Assembly (NCBI RefSeq): GCF_008642355.1
Contig: NZ_CP029193.1
Span: 7,340,001 to 7,404,000 of the forward strand
DNA from: Streptomyces venezuelae
Lineage (GTDB): Bacteria > Actinomycetota > Actinomycetes > Streptomycetales > Streptomycetaceae
Direction of reading: 5' to 3'
Length of the DNA stretch: 64,000 nucleotides
In this document: positions 45,773 through 56,142 of the stretch, in pieces
How positions within the stretch are numbered: position 1 is the stretch's first letter
How the letters are laid out: the number at the start of each line of letters is the position of its first letter
Notes under the pieces: generated by a model
What the model was told of the DNA's origin: nothing
Databases searched by the model: none
The model's input: only the letters and a program-made list of their open reading frames with translations
Translations under genes and position numbers: made by a program

Positions 45773-48700
45773 TCAGGACTTCCCGAACTCGTTGGATATG
45801 AGGTCGAAGATGTCGTCCGCGCTCGCCGCCTCCAGGTCTGCGTGACCGGACTCGCCGCCCTCCGGACCGTTCTGCGCCGGGCTCCACTTCGAGACCAGTA
45901 CGTGGAGCCGCGCGACGATGCGTCTGCGGGCCGCCTCGTTCACGCCCGCCGTGCCGTACGCCGCGTCCCACTTGTCGAGTGCCGCGAGCACACCGGCCTC
46001 ACCGGTGGGCTCGCCGTCACCACCCAACTGTGCGCGCAGGTGCGATGCGAGGGACTCGGAGGTGGGGTGGTCGAAGATCACCGTGGGAGGCAGGGCGAGC
46101 CCGGTCGTGGCGTTGAGCTGGTTGCGCAGCTGGACGGCGGTCAGCGAGTCGAAGCCGAGCTCCTGGAACGGCTTCGCCGCCGGAATGTCCTCCACCGTGC
46201 GGCCCAGCGTGGCTGCCGCGTGTGTCCTGACGTGCTGGACGAGGAAGCCGTGCCGCTGCGCCCCGGGCGTCTTCGCGAGCTCCTCGCGGAATGCGCCGGT
46301 CTCGGCCGCGGAACCGCCCTGCTCGGTCTCGCGCCGGTTCTCCGGCAGGTCGTCGAGGAACGGGCTCGGCCGCTGCGCGGTGAACGTCGGAGTGAACGTG
46401 GCCCAGTCGAAGTTCGCCACGGTCAGCGTGGCGTCGCCCGCGCCGACCGCCTGATGCAGCGCCTTGACACACAGGTCGGGCCCGATCGGCAGCAGACCGA
46501 AGCGCTTGAAGTACGAGAGTGACTCAGGGTCCGCGGACATGCCGGCCTCGGCCCAGGGTCCCCAGGCGATGGAGGTGGCGGGCAGGCCCTGGGAGCGGCG
46601 GTGGTCGGCGAGCGCGTCGAGGAAGTGGTTGGCGGCGCCGTACGCGCCCTGCTGGCCGCTGCCCCACACTCCGGCACCGGACGAGAACATCACGAACGCC
46701 GTGAGATCCATGTCCCGTGTCAGCTCGTGCAGGTTCCGGGCCGCGTCGGACTTCGATCCGAGTACGTCGTCCAGCCGGGCGGTCGTCAGATCGGCGATCG
46801 ACGTCAGATCGGTCATGCCCGCCGCGTGGATGACGGCGGTCAGCGGATGCTCGGGCGGCGTCCCGTCGAGGAGATCGCGGAGCTGCCGCGGGTCGCTGAC
46901 ATCACAGGCGGTGAGGGTGACGGCGGTGCCGAGTCCGCGGAGTTCGGCGGCGAGTTCCTGTGCGCCGGGGGCGTCGGGGCCGCGGCGGCTGGTGAGGAGC
47001 AGGTGCGGGGCGCCTTCACGGGCGAGCCAGCGGGCGAGGACGGCGCCGATGCCACCGGTGCCACCGGTGATGAGCGTGGTGCCGCGCGGCTGCCACCCCA
47101 CACCGCTGCCCGAGGCGGTGGCGGGGGCGTGGACGAGCCGACGGGTGTGGGTTCCCGTGGCGCGGACGGCGATCTGGTCCTCGTCCTGGGGGAGGAGCGC
47201 GGCGGCGAGGCCCGCGAGAGTGTGGCGGTCGACACGGGCCGGCAGGTCGACGAGCCCGCCCCACATACGCGGGTGTTCCAGTGCGGCGACGCGCCCCAGC
47301 CCCCAGACATGGGCCTGGAGCGGATGGGTGAGCGGATCGGTGGCGCCCGTGGAGACGGCGCCCTGCGTGACGGTGTGCAGCGGCACGGTCGTGCCGGTGT
47401 CGCCGAGCGCCTGAACGAGCGCGGTGGTCGCCGCGAGCCCGGCGGGCACGGCCGCGTGCTCGGGGTGCGGGGTCTCGTCCAGGGGCAGCAGGTTGACGAT
47501 CCCCGCGAGCCCGGACGTGTCCACGGCCGCCAGCTCCTCACGCCGGACCCGCCCGGCCTCCACCGGGTGCAGCCGGACGGAGGCGGCGCCGTGCTCGGTC
47601 AAGGCGTCGACGGCTGCCCGTACGGCGGGATGTTCCGCATGACCGTCCGGGACGAACAGCAGCCACTCACCGTCGAGTCGAGGGTCGGCTGTATCGGGTA
47701 GGTGCTTCCACGTGACGCGGTAGCGCCAGGAGTCGATGGTCGCCTGCTCCCGGTGCCGACGCCGCCACCCCTGAAGCACGGGCAGAGCGGGCTCCATCGC
47801 CCGCACCGCTTCGTCACTGCCCTCCTGTGACCGCAACGTCTCCGCCAACAGGTCAAGGTCGAGCTCGTCGACCGCCTGCCACCACTGCGCCTCGGCCACA
47901 CTGTGCTCGGCGGCGAGGGTCTTTCCGGCGCGGGTGGAGTGTTCGAGCCAGTAGTGCTGATGTTGGAAGGCGTAGGTGGGGAGGTCGATGGTGCGGGGGG
48001 CGGGGTCGGTGGGGAACCAGCGGCGCCAGTCGATGTCGGCACCCGCGACGAAGGCCTGGGCGGCGGCGCGGGTGAGCTGGGCGGTGTCGCCGTGGTCGCG
48101 GCGCAGGGTGGGGACGACGGTGGCGCTCGCGTCGGCCTGCTCGATGGTCTCCTGGATGCCGAGGTTGAGGACGGGGTGGGGGCTGGCTTCGATGAAGAGG
48201 CGGTAGCCGTCGGCGAGGAGCGCTTCGACGGTGTCGGCGAAGCGGACGGGCTGGCGGAGGTTGGTGATCCAGTAGGCGGTGTCGAGGGCGGTGGTGTCGT
48301 CGAGTCGTTCGGCGGTGACGGTGGAGTAGAAGGCGATGTCGGTGGGGGTGGGTCGGATGTCGGCCAGACGGTCGGTGAGCAGGTCGTGCAGTGCGTCGAT
48401 CTGGGGGTTGTGGGAGGCGTAGCCGACATCGATCACCCGAGCCCGCAGTCCGGCCGCCTCCGCGTCCGCGACAACGGCCGCCACATCCTCGGGCGAACCA
48501 GAAATCACCGTGGAGGACGGCCCGTTGACGGCCGCGACGCAGACACCAGCCCGGTCCCCGATCAGCTCGACGACCCGCTCTGCACTGGTGCCGACGGACG
48601 CCATGTCGCCGTGTCCCTGAAGCTGCCGCAGTGCGTCGCTGCGTACCGCAACGATCCGTGCCGCATCCTCCAGCGACAGCGCACCCGCGACACACGCGGC

Positions 48701-50698
48701 AGCCATCTCACCCTGCGAATGCCCGATCACCGCAGCCGGGACGATCCCCTGATCCGCCCACACCGCGGCGAGCGAGACCATCACCGCCCACAACACCGGC
48801 TGCACGACCTCCACCCGCGACAGCTCACCGCCGTCCCCGCGCAACACCTCCGTCAACGACCAGTCCACGTACTCCGACAGCGCCCGCTCACACTCACCGA
48901 TCCGGGCCTCGAAGACGGGCGACTCCTCCAGCAGCTGCGCGCCCATGCCCGCCCATTGCGAGCCCTGCCCGGGAAAGACCAGCACCGGCCCCGCCCCGGC
49001 CGATGTGGCCGCACCGGCCACCACATCCGCCGACACCTCACCCCTGGCCAGCGCGGCAACTCCGGCCACCAGCTCCTCCCGCCCCCGGCCCACCACCACG
49101 GCCCGGTGCTCGAACACCGATCGCGTCGTGACCAGCGACCACCCCACCTCACCCGGCGACGCCTCCACACCACCCGCGACGAGCGCACCCAGCCGCCCTG
49201 CCTGCGCCCGCAACGCCTCAGACGTCCGCCCGCAAACCACCCACGGCACCACCGCACCATCCGCCACCGACGAGACAACACCAGCCGCCTCCACCTCCGC
49301 CGCACCCTCCCCCGGCGCCTCCTCCAGAAGCAGATGCGCATTCGTCCCGGAGAAGCCGAACGACGACACCCCCGCCCGGCGCGGGCGTTCGCCGCGAGGC
49401 CACTTCACCGGCTCGGTGAGCAGGCGCAGCCCGCTGCCGGCCCACTCCACGTGGGGCGAGGGCGCGTCGACGTGGAGGATGGCGGGCAGCAGGTCGTTCT
49501 GGAGCGCCATGACCATCTTGATGACGCCCGCCACGCCCGCCGCGATCTGCGTGTGCCCGATGTTGGACTTCACGGCGCCGACCCACAGCGGCCGGTCCTC
49601 GGGGCGTTCCAGCCCGTACGCGGCGATGAGGGCACCGGCCTCGATGGGGTCGCCCAGGGTCGTGCCCGTGCCGTGGGCCTCCACGGCGTCGATGTCCTCG
49701 GCGGTCAGGCGGGCGTTGGCGAGGGCGGCGCGGATGACACGCTCCTGCGAGGGGCCGTTCGGCGCGGTCAGACCGTTGCTGGCGCCGTCCTGGTTCACCG
49801 CGGAGCCACGTATGACCGCGAGAACCTTGTGACCGTTCCGGCGCGCGTCGGAGAGGCGCTCCAGGAGGACCACCCCGGTGCCCTCCGCCATGCCCATGCC
49901 GTCGCTGCCCGCGGAGAAGGGCTTGCACCGGCCGTCGGGGGCCAGGCCGCGCAGCTCGCTGAAGCCGATCAGGGGAGCGGGCGAGGACATCACGTACGTA
50001 CCGCCTGCGAGAGCCAGTGCGCACTCGTGCGTGCGCAGGGCCTGGGCGGCGAGGTGGAGGGAGACCAGCGACGAGGAGCAGGCGGTGTCGACCGTCACGG
50101 CGGGGCCTTCGAGGCCCAGGGTGTAGGCGACGCGGCCCGAGGTGACGCTGCCGGAGTTGCCGATGGTGAAGTACCCCGCCGTTCCCTCGGGCACCTCGGA
50201 TGCGCCCAGGGCGTAGTCGAGGCCGTCGCAGCCGATGAAGGTGCTGGTGGCGCTGGCTCGCAGACTCAGCGGATCGATGCCGGCGCGCTCGATGGCCTCC
50301 CATGCCGTTTCCAGGGCGAGGCGTTGCTGCGGTGCCATGGCCAGGGCCTCGCTGGGGCCGATGCCGAAGAAGGTGGGGTCGAATTCGCCGGCGTCGTAGA
50401 CGAAGCCGCCCTCGCGGACGTAACTGGTGCCGGTGCTCTCCGGGTCGGGGTCGTACAGGGCGTCCAGGTCCCAGTTGCGGTTGCCGGGCAGCGGGGCGAC
50501 GGCGTCGCCGCCCGTGGAGATCAGCTCCCAGAATTCCTCGGGGGACCGGACCCCGCCCGGCAGTCTGCATGCCATGCCGATGACGGCGATCGGTTCGTGG
50601 CCCGCCGACTCGACGTCCTGCAACCGGCGTTCGGTCTGACGCAGGTCCGCGGTGACACGCTTGAGGTAGTCAAGAAGCTTCTCTTCGGTGTGCGCCAT
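45773..50698 (-). CDS. monAVII: Modular polyketide synthase, module 10 (KS-AT-KR-ACP)
   Basis: 1641 residues from ATG 50698. A docking coiled coil (about 1-33) precedes the KS (Cys207). The AT has GHSQGE (Ser661) and YASH, so it is specific for methylmalonyl-CoA. The KR (from about 1207) has a complete TGGTGGIG loop, the [13 protein letters not shown] active-site region and no LDD, hence A-type. ACP Ser is 1518. The docking tail ends in [14 protein letters not shown]. It predicts addition of propionate with a hydroxyl, corresponding to monensin C6-methyl and C7-oxygen. It is the first gene of the minus-strand operon, 132 bases upstream of monAVIII and divergent from monD. Confidence 0.93.
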   Translation of the reverse strand: MAHTEEKLLDYLKRVTADLRQTERRLQDVESAGHEPIAVIGMACRLPGGVRSPEEFWELISTGGDAVAPLPGNRNWDLDALYDPDPESTGTSYVREGGFVYDAGEFDPTFFGIGPSEALAMAPQQRLALETAWEAIERAGIDPLSLRASATSTFIGCDGLDYALGASEVPEGTAGYFTIGNSGSVTSGRVAYTLGLEGPAVTVDTACSSSLVSLHLAAQALRTHECALALAGGTYVMSSPAPLIGFSELRGLAPDGRCKPFSAGSDGMGMAEGTGVVLLERLSDARRNGHKVLAVIRGSAVNQDGASNGLTAPNGPSQERVIRAALANARLTAEDIDAVEAHGTGTTLGDPIEAGALIAAYGLERPEDRPLWVGAVKSNIGHTQIAAGVAGVIKMVMALQNDLLPAILHVDAPSPHVEWAGSGLRLLTEPVKWPRGERPRRAGVSSFGFSGTNAHLLLEEAPGEGAAEVEAAGVVSSVADGAVVPWVVCGRTSEALRAQAGRLGALVAGGVEASPGEVGWSLVTTRSVFEHRAVVVGRGREELVAGVAALARGEVSADVVAGAATSAGAGPVLVFPGQGSQWAGMGAQLLEESPVFEARIGECERALSEYVDWSLTEVLRGDGGELSRVEVVQPVLWAVMVSLAAVWADQGIVPAAVIGHSQGEMAAACVAGALSLEDAARIVAVRSDALRQLQGHGDMASVGTSAERVVELIGDRAGVCVAAVNGPSSTVISGSPEDVAAVVADAEAAGLRARVIDVGYASHNPQIDALHDLLTDRLADIRPTPTDIAFYSTVTAERLDDTTALDTAYWITNLRQPVRFADTVEALLADGYRLFIEASPHPVLNLGIQETIEQADASATVVPTLRRDHGDTAQLTRAAAQAFVAGADIDWRRWFPTDPAPRTIDLPTYAFQHQHYWLEHSTRAGKTLAAEHSVAEAQWWQAVDELDLDLLAETLRSQEGSDEAVRAMEPALPVLQGWRRRHREQATIDSWRYRVTWKHLPDTADPRLDGEWLLFVPDGHAEHPAVRAAVDALTEHGAASVRLHPVEAGRVRREELAAVDTSGLAGIVNLLPLDETPHPEHAAVPAGLAATTALVQALGDTGTTVPLHTVTQGAVSTGATDPLTHPLQAHVWGLGRVAALEHPRMWGGLVDLPARVDRHTLAGLAAALLPQDEDQIAVRATGTHTRRLVHAPATASGSGVGWQPRGTTLITGGTGGIGAVLARWLAREGAPHLLLTSRRGPDAPGAQELAAELRGLGTAVTLTACDVSDPRQLRDLLDGTPPEHPLTAVIHAAGMTDLTSIADLTTARLDDVLGSKSDAARNLHELTRDMDLTAFVMFSSGAGVWGSGQQGAYGAANHFLDALADHRRSQGLPATSIAWGPWAEAGMSADPESLSYFKRFGLLPIGPDLCVKALHQAVGAGDATLTVANFDWATFTPTFTAQRPSPFLDDLPENRRETEQGGSAAETGAFREELAKTPGAQRHGFLVQHVRTHAAATLGRTVEDIPAAKPFQELGFDSLTAVQLRNQLNATTGLALPPTVIFDHPTSESLASHLRAQLGGDGEPTGEAGVLAALDKWDAAYGTAGVNEAARRRIVARLHVLVSKWSPAQNGPEGGESGHADLEAASADDIFDLISNEFGKS

Positions 50699-50917
50699 CC
50701 CGGTGACAACCGCCCTCTCCGCGAGATCGGCGGGGCCCCCGCCGGACGGCAGACTCGTCGACGACGCTAAAGCCCTCCTAATACTCGGCTTTTCCCCAGG
50801 GCGAGTCCTGCTGCGGGGCGCGCCCCCCGCGTCACTCCGCCGGGGTTCTTAGGAACGCTTAAGACCCCCCTGCCAGGGTGTCCCGGTGTCGGTCCGGACA
50901 ACGCGAAGCGAGGCATC
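50699..50917. promoter_or_regulatory. Divergent promoter region between monAVII and monD
   Basis: 219 bases with no gene. It holds the starts of two transcription units. There is a short AT-richer patch near 50770-50795 (contains CTAATACT), a self-complementary GC run (GGGGCGCGCCCC, near 50815-50828), and two CTTAG/CTTAA-like direct repeats at 50848 and 50858 spaced by one helical turn. The last pair could be a SARP-type site, but that is speculative. Confidence 0.5.
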
Positions 50918-52168
50918 GTGCCCATCACGGATAACAAGCCGGCCGCCACATTCCCCGACCTGGTCGACCCGTCGTTCTGGGCGCGGCCGTACGAGGAACG
51001 CGTGGCGCTGTTCGAGGAGATGCGTGGGCTGCCGCATCCGGCGTTCGTCCAGCAGAGCATGCCGGGCGTGCCGTTCGCCTTCGGGTACCACGCGCTGGTG
51101 AAGTACGCGGACATCGCGGAGGTGAGCCGCAGGCCGCAGGACTTCTCCTCCGACGGTGCGACCACGATCATCGGTCTGCCGCCCGAACTGGACGAGTACT
51201 ACGGCTCGATGATCAACATGGACAACCCGGAACACTCCCGGCTGCGCCGCATCGTGTCGCGCTCCTTCGGCCGCAACATGATCCCCGAGTTCGAGGCCGT
51301 GGCGACGCGCACCGCGCGGCGCATCATCGCCGACCTCGTCGCGCGGGGGCCTGGCGACTTCATCAGGCCCGTCGCCGCGGAGATGCCCATCGCCGTACTC
51401 AGCGAGATGATGGGGATCCCCGAGTCGGACCACGACTTCCTCTTCGACCGGTCCAACACGATCGTGGGGCCGCTCGACCCGGACTACGTGCCCGACCGCG
51501 CCGACTCCGAGCGTGCCGTCATTGAGGCGTCCCGCGAACTCGGGGACTACATCGCGGATCTCCGGGAGGAGCGGCTCGCCGCGCCCGGCGACGACCTGAT
51601 CACCAAGCTCGTCCAAGTGCGGGCGGACGGCGAACAGTTGACCCGCCAGGAACTCGTGTCGTTCTTCATCCTGCTCGTCATCGCGGGGATGGAGACCACC
51701 CGCAACGCCATCTCGCACGCCCTGGTGCTGCTGACCGAACACCCCGAGCAGAAGCAGCTGCTGCTCTCGGACTTCGAGACGTACGCGAAGGACGCCGTCG
51801 AGGAGATCCTCCGGGTCTCCACGCCCATCAACTGGATGCGCCGCGTCGCCACCCGCGACTGCGACATGAACGGCCACCGGTTCCGCAGGGGCGACCGCAT
51901 CTTCCTGTTCTACTGGTCGGGCAACCGGGACGAGAGCATCTTCCCGGACCCGTACCGCTTCGACATCACGCGTGGCACGAACAATCACATCACCTTCGGG
52001 GCGGTGGGCCCGCACGTCTGCCTCGGCGCCCACCTCGCCAGGATGGAAATCACCGTCCTCTACCGGGAGTTGCTCGCGGCGCTGCCCCACATCCGTGCCG
52101 TGGGGCAGCCCCGCAGACTGGACTCCAGCTTCATCGAGGGCATCAAGCACCTGCGGTGCGCCTTCTGA
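50918..52168 (+). CDS. monD: Cytochrome P450 hydroxylase (MonD-like)
   Basis: 416 residues from GTG 50918, preceded by a GCGAGG-type binding site. It contains the I-helix oxygen-activation motif AGMETT, the ExxR pair in EEILR, and the haem-binding loop FGAVGPHVCLGAH with ligand Cys368. There is no membrane anchor, so it is a soluble bacterial P450 needing external ferredoxin and reductase. In the monensin pathway MonD hydroxylates C26 at the terminal ring; the same position beside module 10, monRI and monAX supports that role. It converges with monRI, with a small hairpin between the stop codons. Confidence 0.9.
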   Translation: MPITDNKPAATFPDLVDPSFWARPYEERVALFEEMRGLPHPAFVQQSMPGVPFAFGYHALVKYADIAEVSRRPQDFSSDGATTIIGLPPELDEYYGSMINMDNPEHSRLRRIVSRSFGRNMIPEFEAVATRTARRIIADLVARGPGDFIRPVAAEMPIAVLSEMMGIPESDHDFLFDRSNTIVGPLDPDYVPDRADSERAVIEASRELGDYIADLREERLAAPGDDLITKLVQVRADGEQLTRQELVSFFILLVIAGMETTRNAISHALVLLTEHPEQKQLLLSDFETYAKDAVEEILRVSTPINWMRRVATRDCDMNGHRFRRGDRIFLFYWSGNRDESIFPDPYRFDITRGTNNHITFGAVGPHVCLGAHLARMEITVLYRELLAALPHIRAVGQPRRLDSSFIEGIKHLRCAF

Positions 52169-52171
52169 GCA

Positions 52172-52196
52172 CGTACGTCTCCTCCGCATACGTACG
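52172..52196. terminator. Weak hairpin between convergent monD and monRI
   Basis: CGTACGT (52172-52178) pairs with ACGTACG (52190-52196) across an 11-base loop, just after the monD stop and before the end of monRI. A short seven-base stem, so only a tentative bidirectional terminator. Confidence 0.4.
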
Positions 52197-52221
52197 ACTC
52201 GCCGGACGCGCCCCCGATCCG

Positions 52222-53022
52222 TCAGTGACCGGACATCGCGAGCGGTGGAGTTATCAGGTCCATGTCACCTGAGAGGATGGCCCGCTGCAGGTCCTGCAGC
52301 GGGCGCCCGGGTTCGAGCCCCAGCTCGTCGTTGAGCGTCTTGCGGACCGACTGGTACACCTTCAGCGCGTCCGCCTGTCGCTCGGAGCGGTAGAGCGCCA
52401 GCATGAGCTGACGGTGGAACGCCTCGCACATCGGGTTCTCGGCTGTCAGGGCATACAGCATGCCCACGGCCTCCCGGTGCCGGCCGAGCTGGAGCTGGCA
52501 CTCGACCAGCATCTCCTGGCACTCGAGGCGGATCTCGGTCAGCCAGGTCGAGAAGCCGTCGACGATGGGGCCGTTGGCGGCCGGGCCGTTCCCGCCCTGC
52601 CCGAGGATCGGCCCGCGCCACAGGGCGAGCGCCTGCCCGAAACAGGACGCGGCGTCGTCGTAGCGCTTCTCTCTGAGCAACGACCGGCCCACGTCGACCA
52701 GTTCGGGGAAGTCCTGCGCGTCGATCCGGTCCTCGGGGTTCTTGTGCAGCACGTAGCCCGGCGCCCGTGTCTCGACCGGATTGCCCGCGGTGCCTGGGGC
52801 CTTCAGGAACTTGCGCAACTGGGATATGTACACGTGCAGCCCGGCGGTCGCGCGCCGCGGCAGATCCTCGCCCCAGATCTCCCGCATCAGCTGCTCCAGG
52901 GAGACCAGCCGGTCGGCGCGGATGAGGAGGACCGTGAGGACGATCTCCACTTTCTGCGCGTTGATGGTGGCGTAGTCGTCGCCGTCCTTGATCCGGAGCG
53001 GGCCCAGCATCTCGTACCTCAT
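52222..53022 (-). CDS. monRI: SARP-family pathway activator (OmpR-type DNA-binding plus BTAD domain)
   Basis: 266 residues. The N-terminal ~95 residues form the winged-helix OmpR-type DNA-binding domain (MRYEMLGPLRIKDGD, then QLMREIWGEDLPRRATAGLHVYISQLRKFL). The rest is the bacterial transcriptional activation domain with helical repeats, ending near residue 250. SARPs bind short direct repeats in antibiotic promoters; this one probably activates monAVII and the other mon operons. The ATG at 53022 overlaps the monAX stop (ATGA), so expression is coupled to the thioesterase. The size is that of small SARPs such as ActII-ORF4 relatives, with no ATPase extension. Confidence 0.9.
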   Translation of the reverse strand: MRYEMLGPLRIKDGDDYATINAQKVEIVLTVLLIRADRLVSLEQLMREIWGEDLPRRATAGLHVYISQLRKFLKAPGTAGNPVETRAPGYVLHKNPEDRIDAQDFPELVDVGRSLLREKRYDDAASCFGQALALWRGPILGQGGNGPAANGPIVDGFSTWLTEIRLECQEMLVECQLQLGRHREAVGMLYALTAENPMCEAFHRQLMLALYRSERQADALKVYQSVRKTLNDELGLEPGRPLQDLQRAILSGDMDLITPPLAMSGH

Positions 53023-53822
53023 CGCGCGTTCCCCCTTGCCGTCGCGGGTCGTTGCGCACGGTCGGCGAGGGTCTTGGAGATGACGTCCGCGACGCCCCGC
53101 TGGTGCGTGTTGAGGTAGAAGTGGCCGCCGGAGAAGACCTTGAGGTCGAACGGTCCCTCGGTGTGCTGCCGCCAGGCCTCGACGTCGTCGAGCGGGGCCT
53201 GCGGGTCCCGGTCGCCCACCAGGGCGGTGAGGGGACAGCTCAGCGGGGACGTCGGCGTCCACCGGTACAGCTCGACCGCGCGGTAGTCGTTGCGGACGAC
53301 CGGGATGATCTCCGCGAGCAGCTCCTCGTCGTCGAGGAACCGCGGGTCCGTGCCGCCGGCCCTGCGCAGTTCACCGACCAGGTCGGCGTCGTCGAGGAGG
53401 TGCACGGTGCCGCGGCGGTGGAGGGACGGCGCCCGACGGCCCGAGACGAACAGCGCGCGGGGCTCGCCGATGGCGCCCTCCCGCAGCCGCTGCGCGACCT
53501 CGAAAGCGAGCACCGCGCCCATGCTGTGCCCGAAGAACGCCAGCGGGCGGTCGCCGAACGGCGCGAGGGCCTCGGCGATCCGGTCGGCCGTCTCGGGGAC
53601 GCTGTCCAGGAGCCGCTCCCTGCGCCGGTCCTGCCGTCCCGGGTACTGCACCGCGAGGACCTCGGTGTCGGGCAGCAGGGTGGGGGACTGCGCGAGGGGG
53701 TGGAAGTAGGAGGCCGAGCCGCCCGCGTGGGGGAAGCAGACCAGACGCACGTCGGCTTCAGGCCGGGGCCGGAATCGACGTATCCATGGGTCCGACGGTT
53801 GGGGTGGGGGGGAGAAAGACAA
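53019..53822 (-). CDS. monAX: Type II (editing) thioesterase
   Basis: 267 residues from TTG 53822, chosen because GAAGGGA lies six bases upstream; an alternative TTG at 53852 would add ten residues. The alpha/beta-hydrolase motifs are VCFPHAGGSASYF (oxyanion region), FGHSMGA (nucleophile Ser), VGDRDP (Asp) and GGHFYL (His). Discrete thioesterases of this kind remove aberrant acyl groups from PKS carrier proteins. In the monensin pathway the equivalent is MonAX, next to the same SARP. It is first in a two-gene operon with monRI. It is unlikely to be the final release enzyme, which in monensin is encoded elsewhere (MonCII). Confidence 0.88.
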   Translation of the reverse strand: MSFSPPPQPSDPWIRRFRPRPEADVRLVCFPHAGGSASYFHPLAQSPTLLPDTEVLAVQYPGRQDRRRERLLDSVPETADRIAEALAPFGDRPLAFFGHSMGAVLAFEVAQRLREGAIGEPRALFVSGRRAPSLHRRGTVHLLDDADLVGELRRAGGTDPRFLDDEELLAEIIPVVRNDYRAVELYRWTPTSPLSCPLTALVGDRDPQAPLDDVEAWRQHTEGPFDLKVFSGGHFYLNTHQRGVADVISKTLADRAQRPATARGNAR

Positions 53823-54739
53823 GATCAATCCCTTCGCCAGGAGCGCTGACAACGGTGTCGCCGTATAGCACAGCCGCTCCTGATCATGCGCAGCTCAAAG
53901 TTTAAAGGGCAACGTCGATATACCGGCACCAGGGCGGAATAAGACATTCCCCATGCTTTATGCGGGGATTCTTGCGTGATCAAAAGCCGAGCGGCAAGTT
54001 TAGGGTAAATTTCAATATGAATGCTTAACGATGTGTCGGTCGGCATCTCGCCGCGATCGGCCTCGGACGTCGGCATATGCCGACTTCGGTGGATCACGCC
54101 GGGCACAGCAGCAGGTCAGAAGGGTGCGCCGACCGGCGGCGTCGGCGGCACCCGCGCTCCGGATCCGGTCGAGGTCTCCTGGAACCGGGCTCGACCGAAG
54201 CTTCTTCAATCTTTGCGGGATCATTACGCTCCATTGGTTTCATGCTTCCGCCCCGCGCTGGCCTGCGCTATTCCTTCCCCTTATGGCAATGAAACGGAAA
54301 CGATCGGTTTCCCCTGCCGGACGTTGGTGTCCAATGATCGGTGCTCCGATTCTGGCCTGTTGTTTTCTTGCTGCATCGATCTGTCGGGATGGGTCTTGAT
54401 CCGGTCTCCGAAGGGTCCGCGTCCCACGTGGGGGCATCGGTACGGGGGTGACGGCGGGGCCGGCGCGCGGGCGTGGAGTGGCCGGAACCGGACCCGTGTG
54501 AATCGGCGGCAGTTGGCCACACGATCAGTACGGGCGCGCTTGCGGGCCGCCGCGGGCTCCGTGGCCGCTATCGGGCCATCGCGAGCCCCGCGGGGCGGGG
54601 TTGTCACCTTTTGGGGTGACTATGCCTTGTTCAAGGTGTGCTGTTCCGCGGCCCATCCGCGAAGGTCGTGGCATGGGCGCCCGCTGCCCCCCGGCAAGCC
54701 GGCCGCGGGCCGGAGCTGCCACCGAAGGAGCACAGGACG
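53823..54739. other. 0.9-kb gene-free, lower-GC intergenic region with palindromes (probable cluster edge)
   Basis: No credible gene on either strand: the possible frames are compositionally wrong and lack motifs. The first half is clearly AT-richer than the neighbours (around 53880-54025). It holds a 16-bp perfect palindrome (54069-54084), a GTCACC...GGTGAC inverted repeat (54603-54620), and CCTTG-TT-CAAGG (54625-54636) about 100 bases before the next gene. It must contain the promoters of the monAX-monRI operon and of the PaaK-like gene. Confidence 0.7.
54069..54084. promoter_or_regulatory. 16-bp perfect palindrome, candidate operator
   Basis: GTCGGCATATGCCGAC is its own reverse complement. 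It lies about 250 bases upstream of monAX on the minus strand, in the gene-free region. The length and symmetry fit a dimeric regulator site of TetR or similar type. Confidence 0.55.
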
Positions 54740-56113
54740 ATGAGCGAGAGCATGGCGTGGCTGACGCGGGACATCCGCAAGGCCCGCAAGCAGGGCGCGG
54801 CCGCGGTCGCGCGGCGCCGGGGCGACCGGCTGGCGGACCTGGTGGCCTGCGCCCGCTCCGCGTCGCCGTACTACCGCGAGCTCTACCGCGGTCTGCCCGA
54901 ACGGGTCGACGACCCGACGCTGCTGCCGGTCACCGACAAGAAGCAACTGATGGACCGCTTCGACGACTGGGCGACCGACCGGGACATCACCTTCGAGAAG
55001 GTCCGCGCGTTCACGGACGACCCCGACCTGATCGGCCGCCGCTTCCTCGGCCGGTACCTGGTCGCCACCACCTCGGGGACCAGCGGCAGGCGCGGCCTCT
55101 TCGTGCTCGACGACCGGTACATGAACGTGTCCTCCGCCGTGTCCTCCCGGGTGCTCGCCTCCTGGCTCGGCCCGCTCGGCATCGCCCGCGCCGTGGTCCA
55201 CGGCGGCCGCTTCGCCCAACTCGTCGCCACCGACGGGCACTACGTGGGCTTCGCCGGCTACTCCCGCATGTCCCAGGAGGGCGGCGGCCGCAGCAGGCTG
55301 CTCCGGGCGTTCTCCGTGCACGAACCGCTCCCACACCTCGTCGACCGGCTCAACGAGTACCGCCCGGCCTTCGTCATCGGCTACGCGAGCACGATCATGC
55401 TGCTCACCGCCGAACAGGAGGCGGGCCGACTGCACATCGACCCGGTGCTGGTCGAGCCCGCCGGCGAGACGATGACCGACAGCGACACCGACCGCATCGC
55501 GCGGGCCTTCGGCGCCAAGGTGCGCACGATGTACAGCGCGACGGAGTGCACCTACCTCAGCCACGGCTGTGCCGAGGGCTGGTACCACGTCAACGACGAC
55601 TGGGCCGTGCTCGAACCCGTCGACGAGGACCACCGGCCCACCCCGCCCGGCGAGTTCTCGCACACGGTCCTGATCTCCAACCTCGCCAACCGCGTACAGC
55701 CGTTCCTCCGCTACGACCTCGGCGACAGCGTCATGCTCCGCCCCGACCCCTGCCCGTGCGGCACGTCGTCCCCCGCGATCCGCGTCCAGGGCCGCGCCGG
55801 CGACATCCTCACCTTCCCGTCCGGCCGCGGCGAGGACGTCCGGCTGACCCCGCTGGCCTTCAGCAGCCTGTTCGACCGCATGCCGGGCGTGGAGCTCTTC
55901 CAGATCGAGCAGACCGCTCCGGCGACGCTGCGGGTACGCATGGTCAAGGCGCCCGGCGCCGACGCGGACCACGTGTGGCGCAAGGCCCATGACGGTCTGA
56001 CGCACCTGCTCGCCGACAACAAGCTGGACAACGTCACCGTGGAGCGGGCGGAGGAACCGCCCAAGCAGGCGTCCGGCGGAAAGTACCGGACGGTCATCCC
56101 GCTTCCGGCGTGA
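54740..56113 (+). CDS. PaaK-like AMP-forming adenylating enzyme (phenylacetate-CoA ligase family)
   Basis: 457 residues from ATG 54740, with GAAGGAG nine bases upstream. The phosphate-binding loop TTSGTSGRRGLF lies near 114-125. The acyl/AMP site YSATECTYLSHGC near 259-271 and RYDLGDS near 329-335 follow, and then a small C-terminal lid domain. This is the layout of PaaK-type ligases, which activate a carboxylic acid as an acyl-adenylate and usually transfer it to CoA. The Cys-rich PCPCG after the RYD motif is common in this branch. The substrate is unknown. It sits just outside the polyether genes on the opposite strand from monAX, so pathway membership is open. Confidence 0.85.
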   Translation: MSESMAWLTRDIRKARKQGAAAVARRRGDRLADLVACARSASPYYRELYRGLPERVDDPTLLPVTDKKQLMDRFDDWATDRDITFEKVRAFTDDPDLIGRRFLGRYLVATTSGTSGRRGLFVLDDRYMNVSSAVSSRVLASWLGPLGIARAVVHGGRFAQLVATDGHYVGFAGYSRMSQEGGGRSRLLRAFSVHEPLPHLVDRLNEYRPAFVIGYASTIMLLTAEQEAGRLHIDPVLVEPAGETMTDSDTDRIARAFGAKVRTMYSATECTYLSHGCAEGWYHVNDDWAVLEPVDEDHRPTPPGEFSHTVLISNLANRVQPFLRYDLGDSVMLRPDPCPCGTSSPAIRVQGRAGDILTFPSGRGEDVRLTPLAFSSLFDRMPGVELFQIEQTAPATLRVRMVKAPGADADHVWRKAHDGLTHLLADNKLDNVTVERAEEPPKQASGGKYRTVIPLPA

Positions 56114-56142
56114 GGCAGCCCGCCCGGGGAAGCGGATGAGCC

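Noticed and set aside
47903..50770. A 955-codon plus-strand frame opposite monAVII
   Set aside because: Antisense to an intact KS-AT-KR-ACP protein; no recognised domain.
53019..53822. The discrete thioesterase as the final chain-release enzyme
   Set aside because: Its size and motifs fit editing type II thioesterases; the monensin release function is known for a different protein (MonCII) that is not in this window.
54021..54743. A 240-codon frame in the gene-free region before the PaaK-like gene
   Set aside because: No ribosome site, no motifs, weak third-position GC bias, and it covers the palindromes and promoter region.
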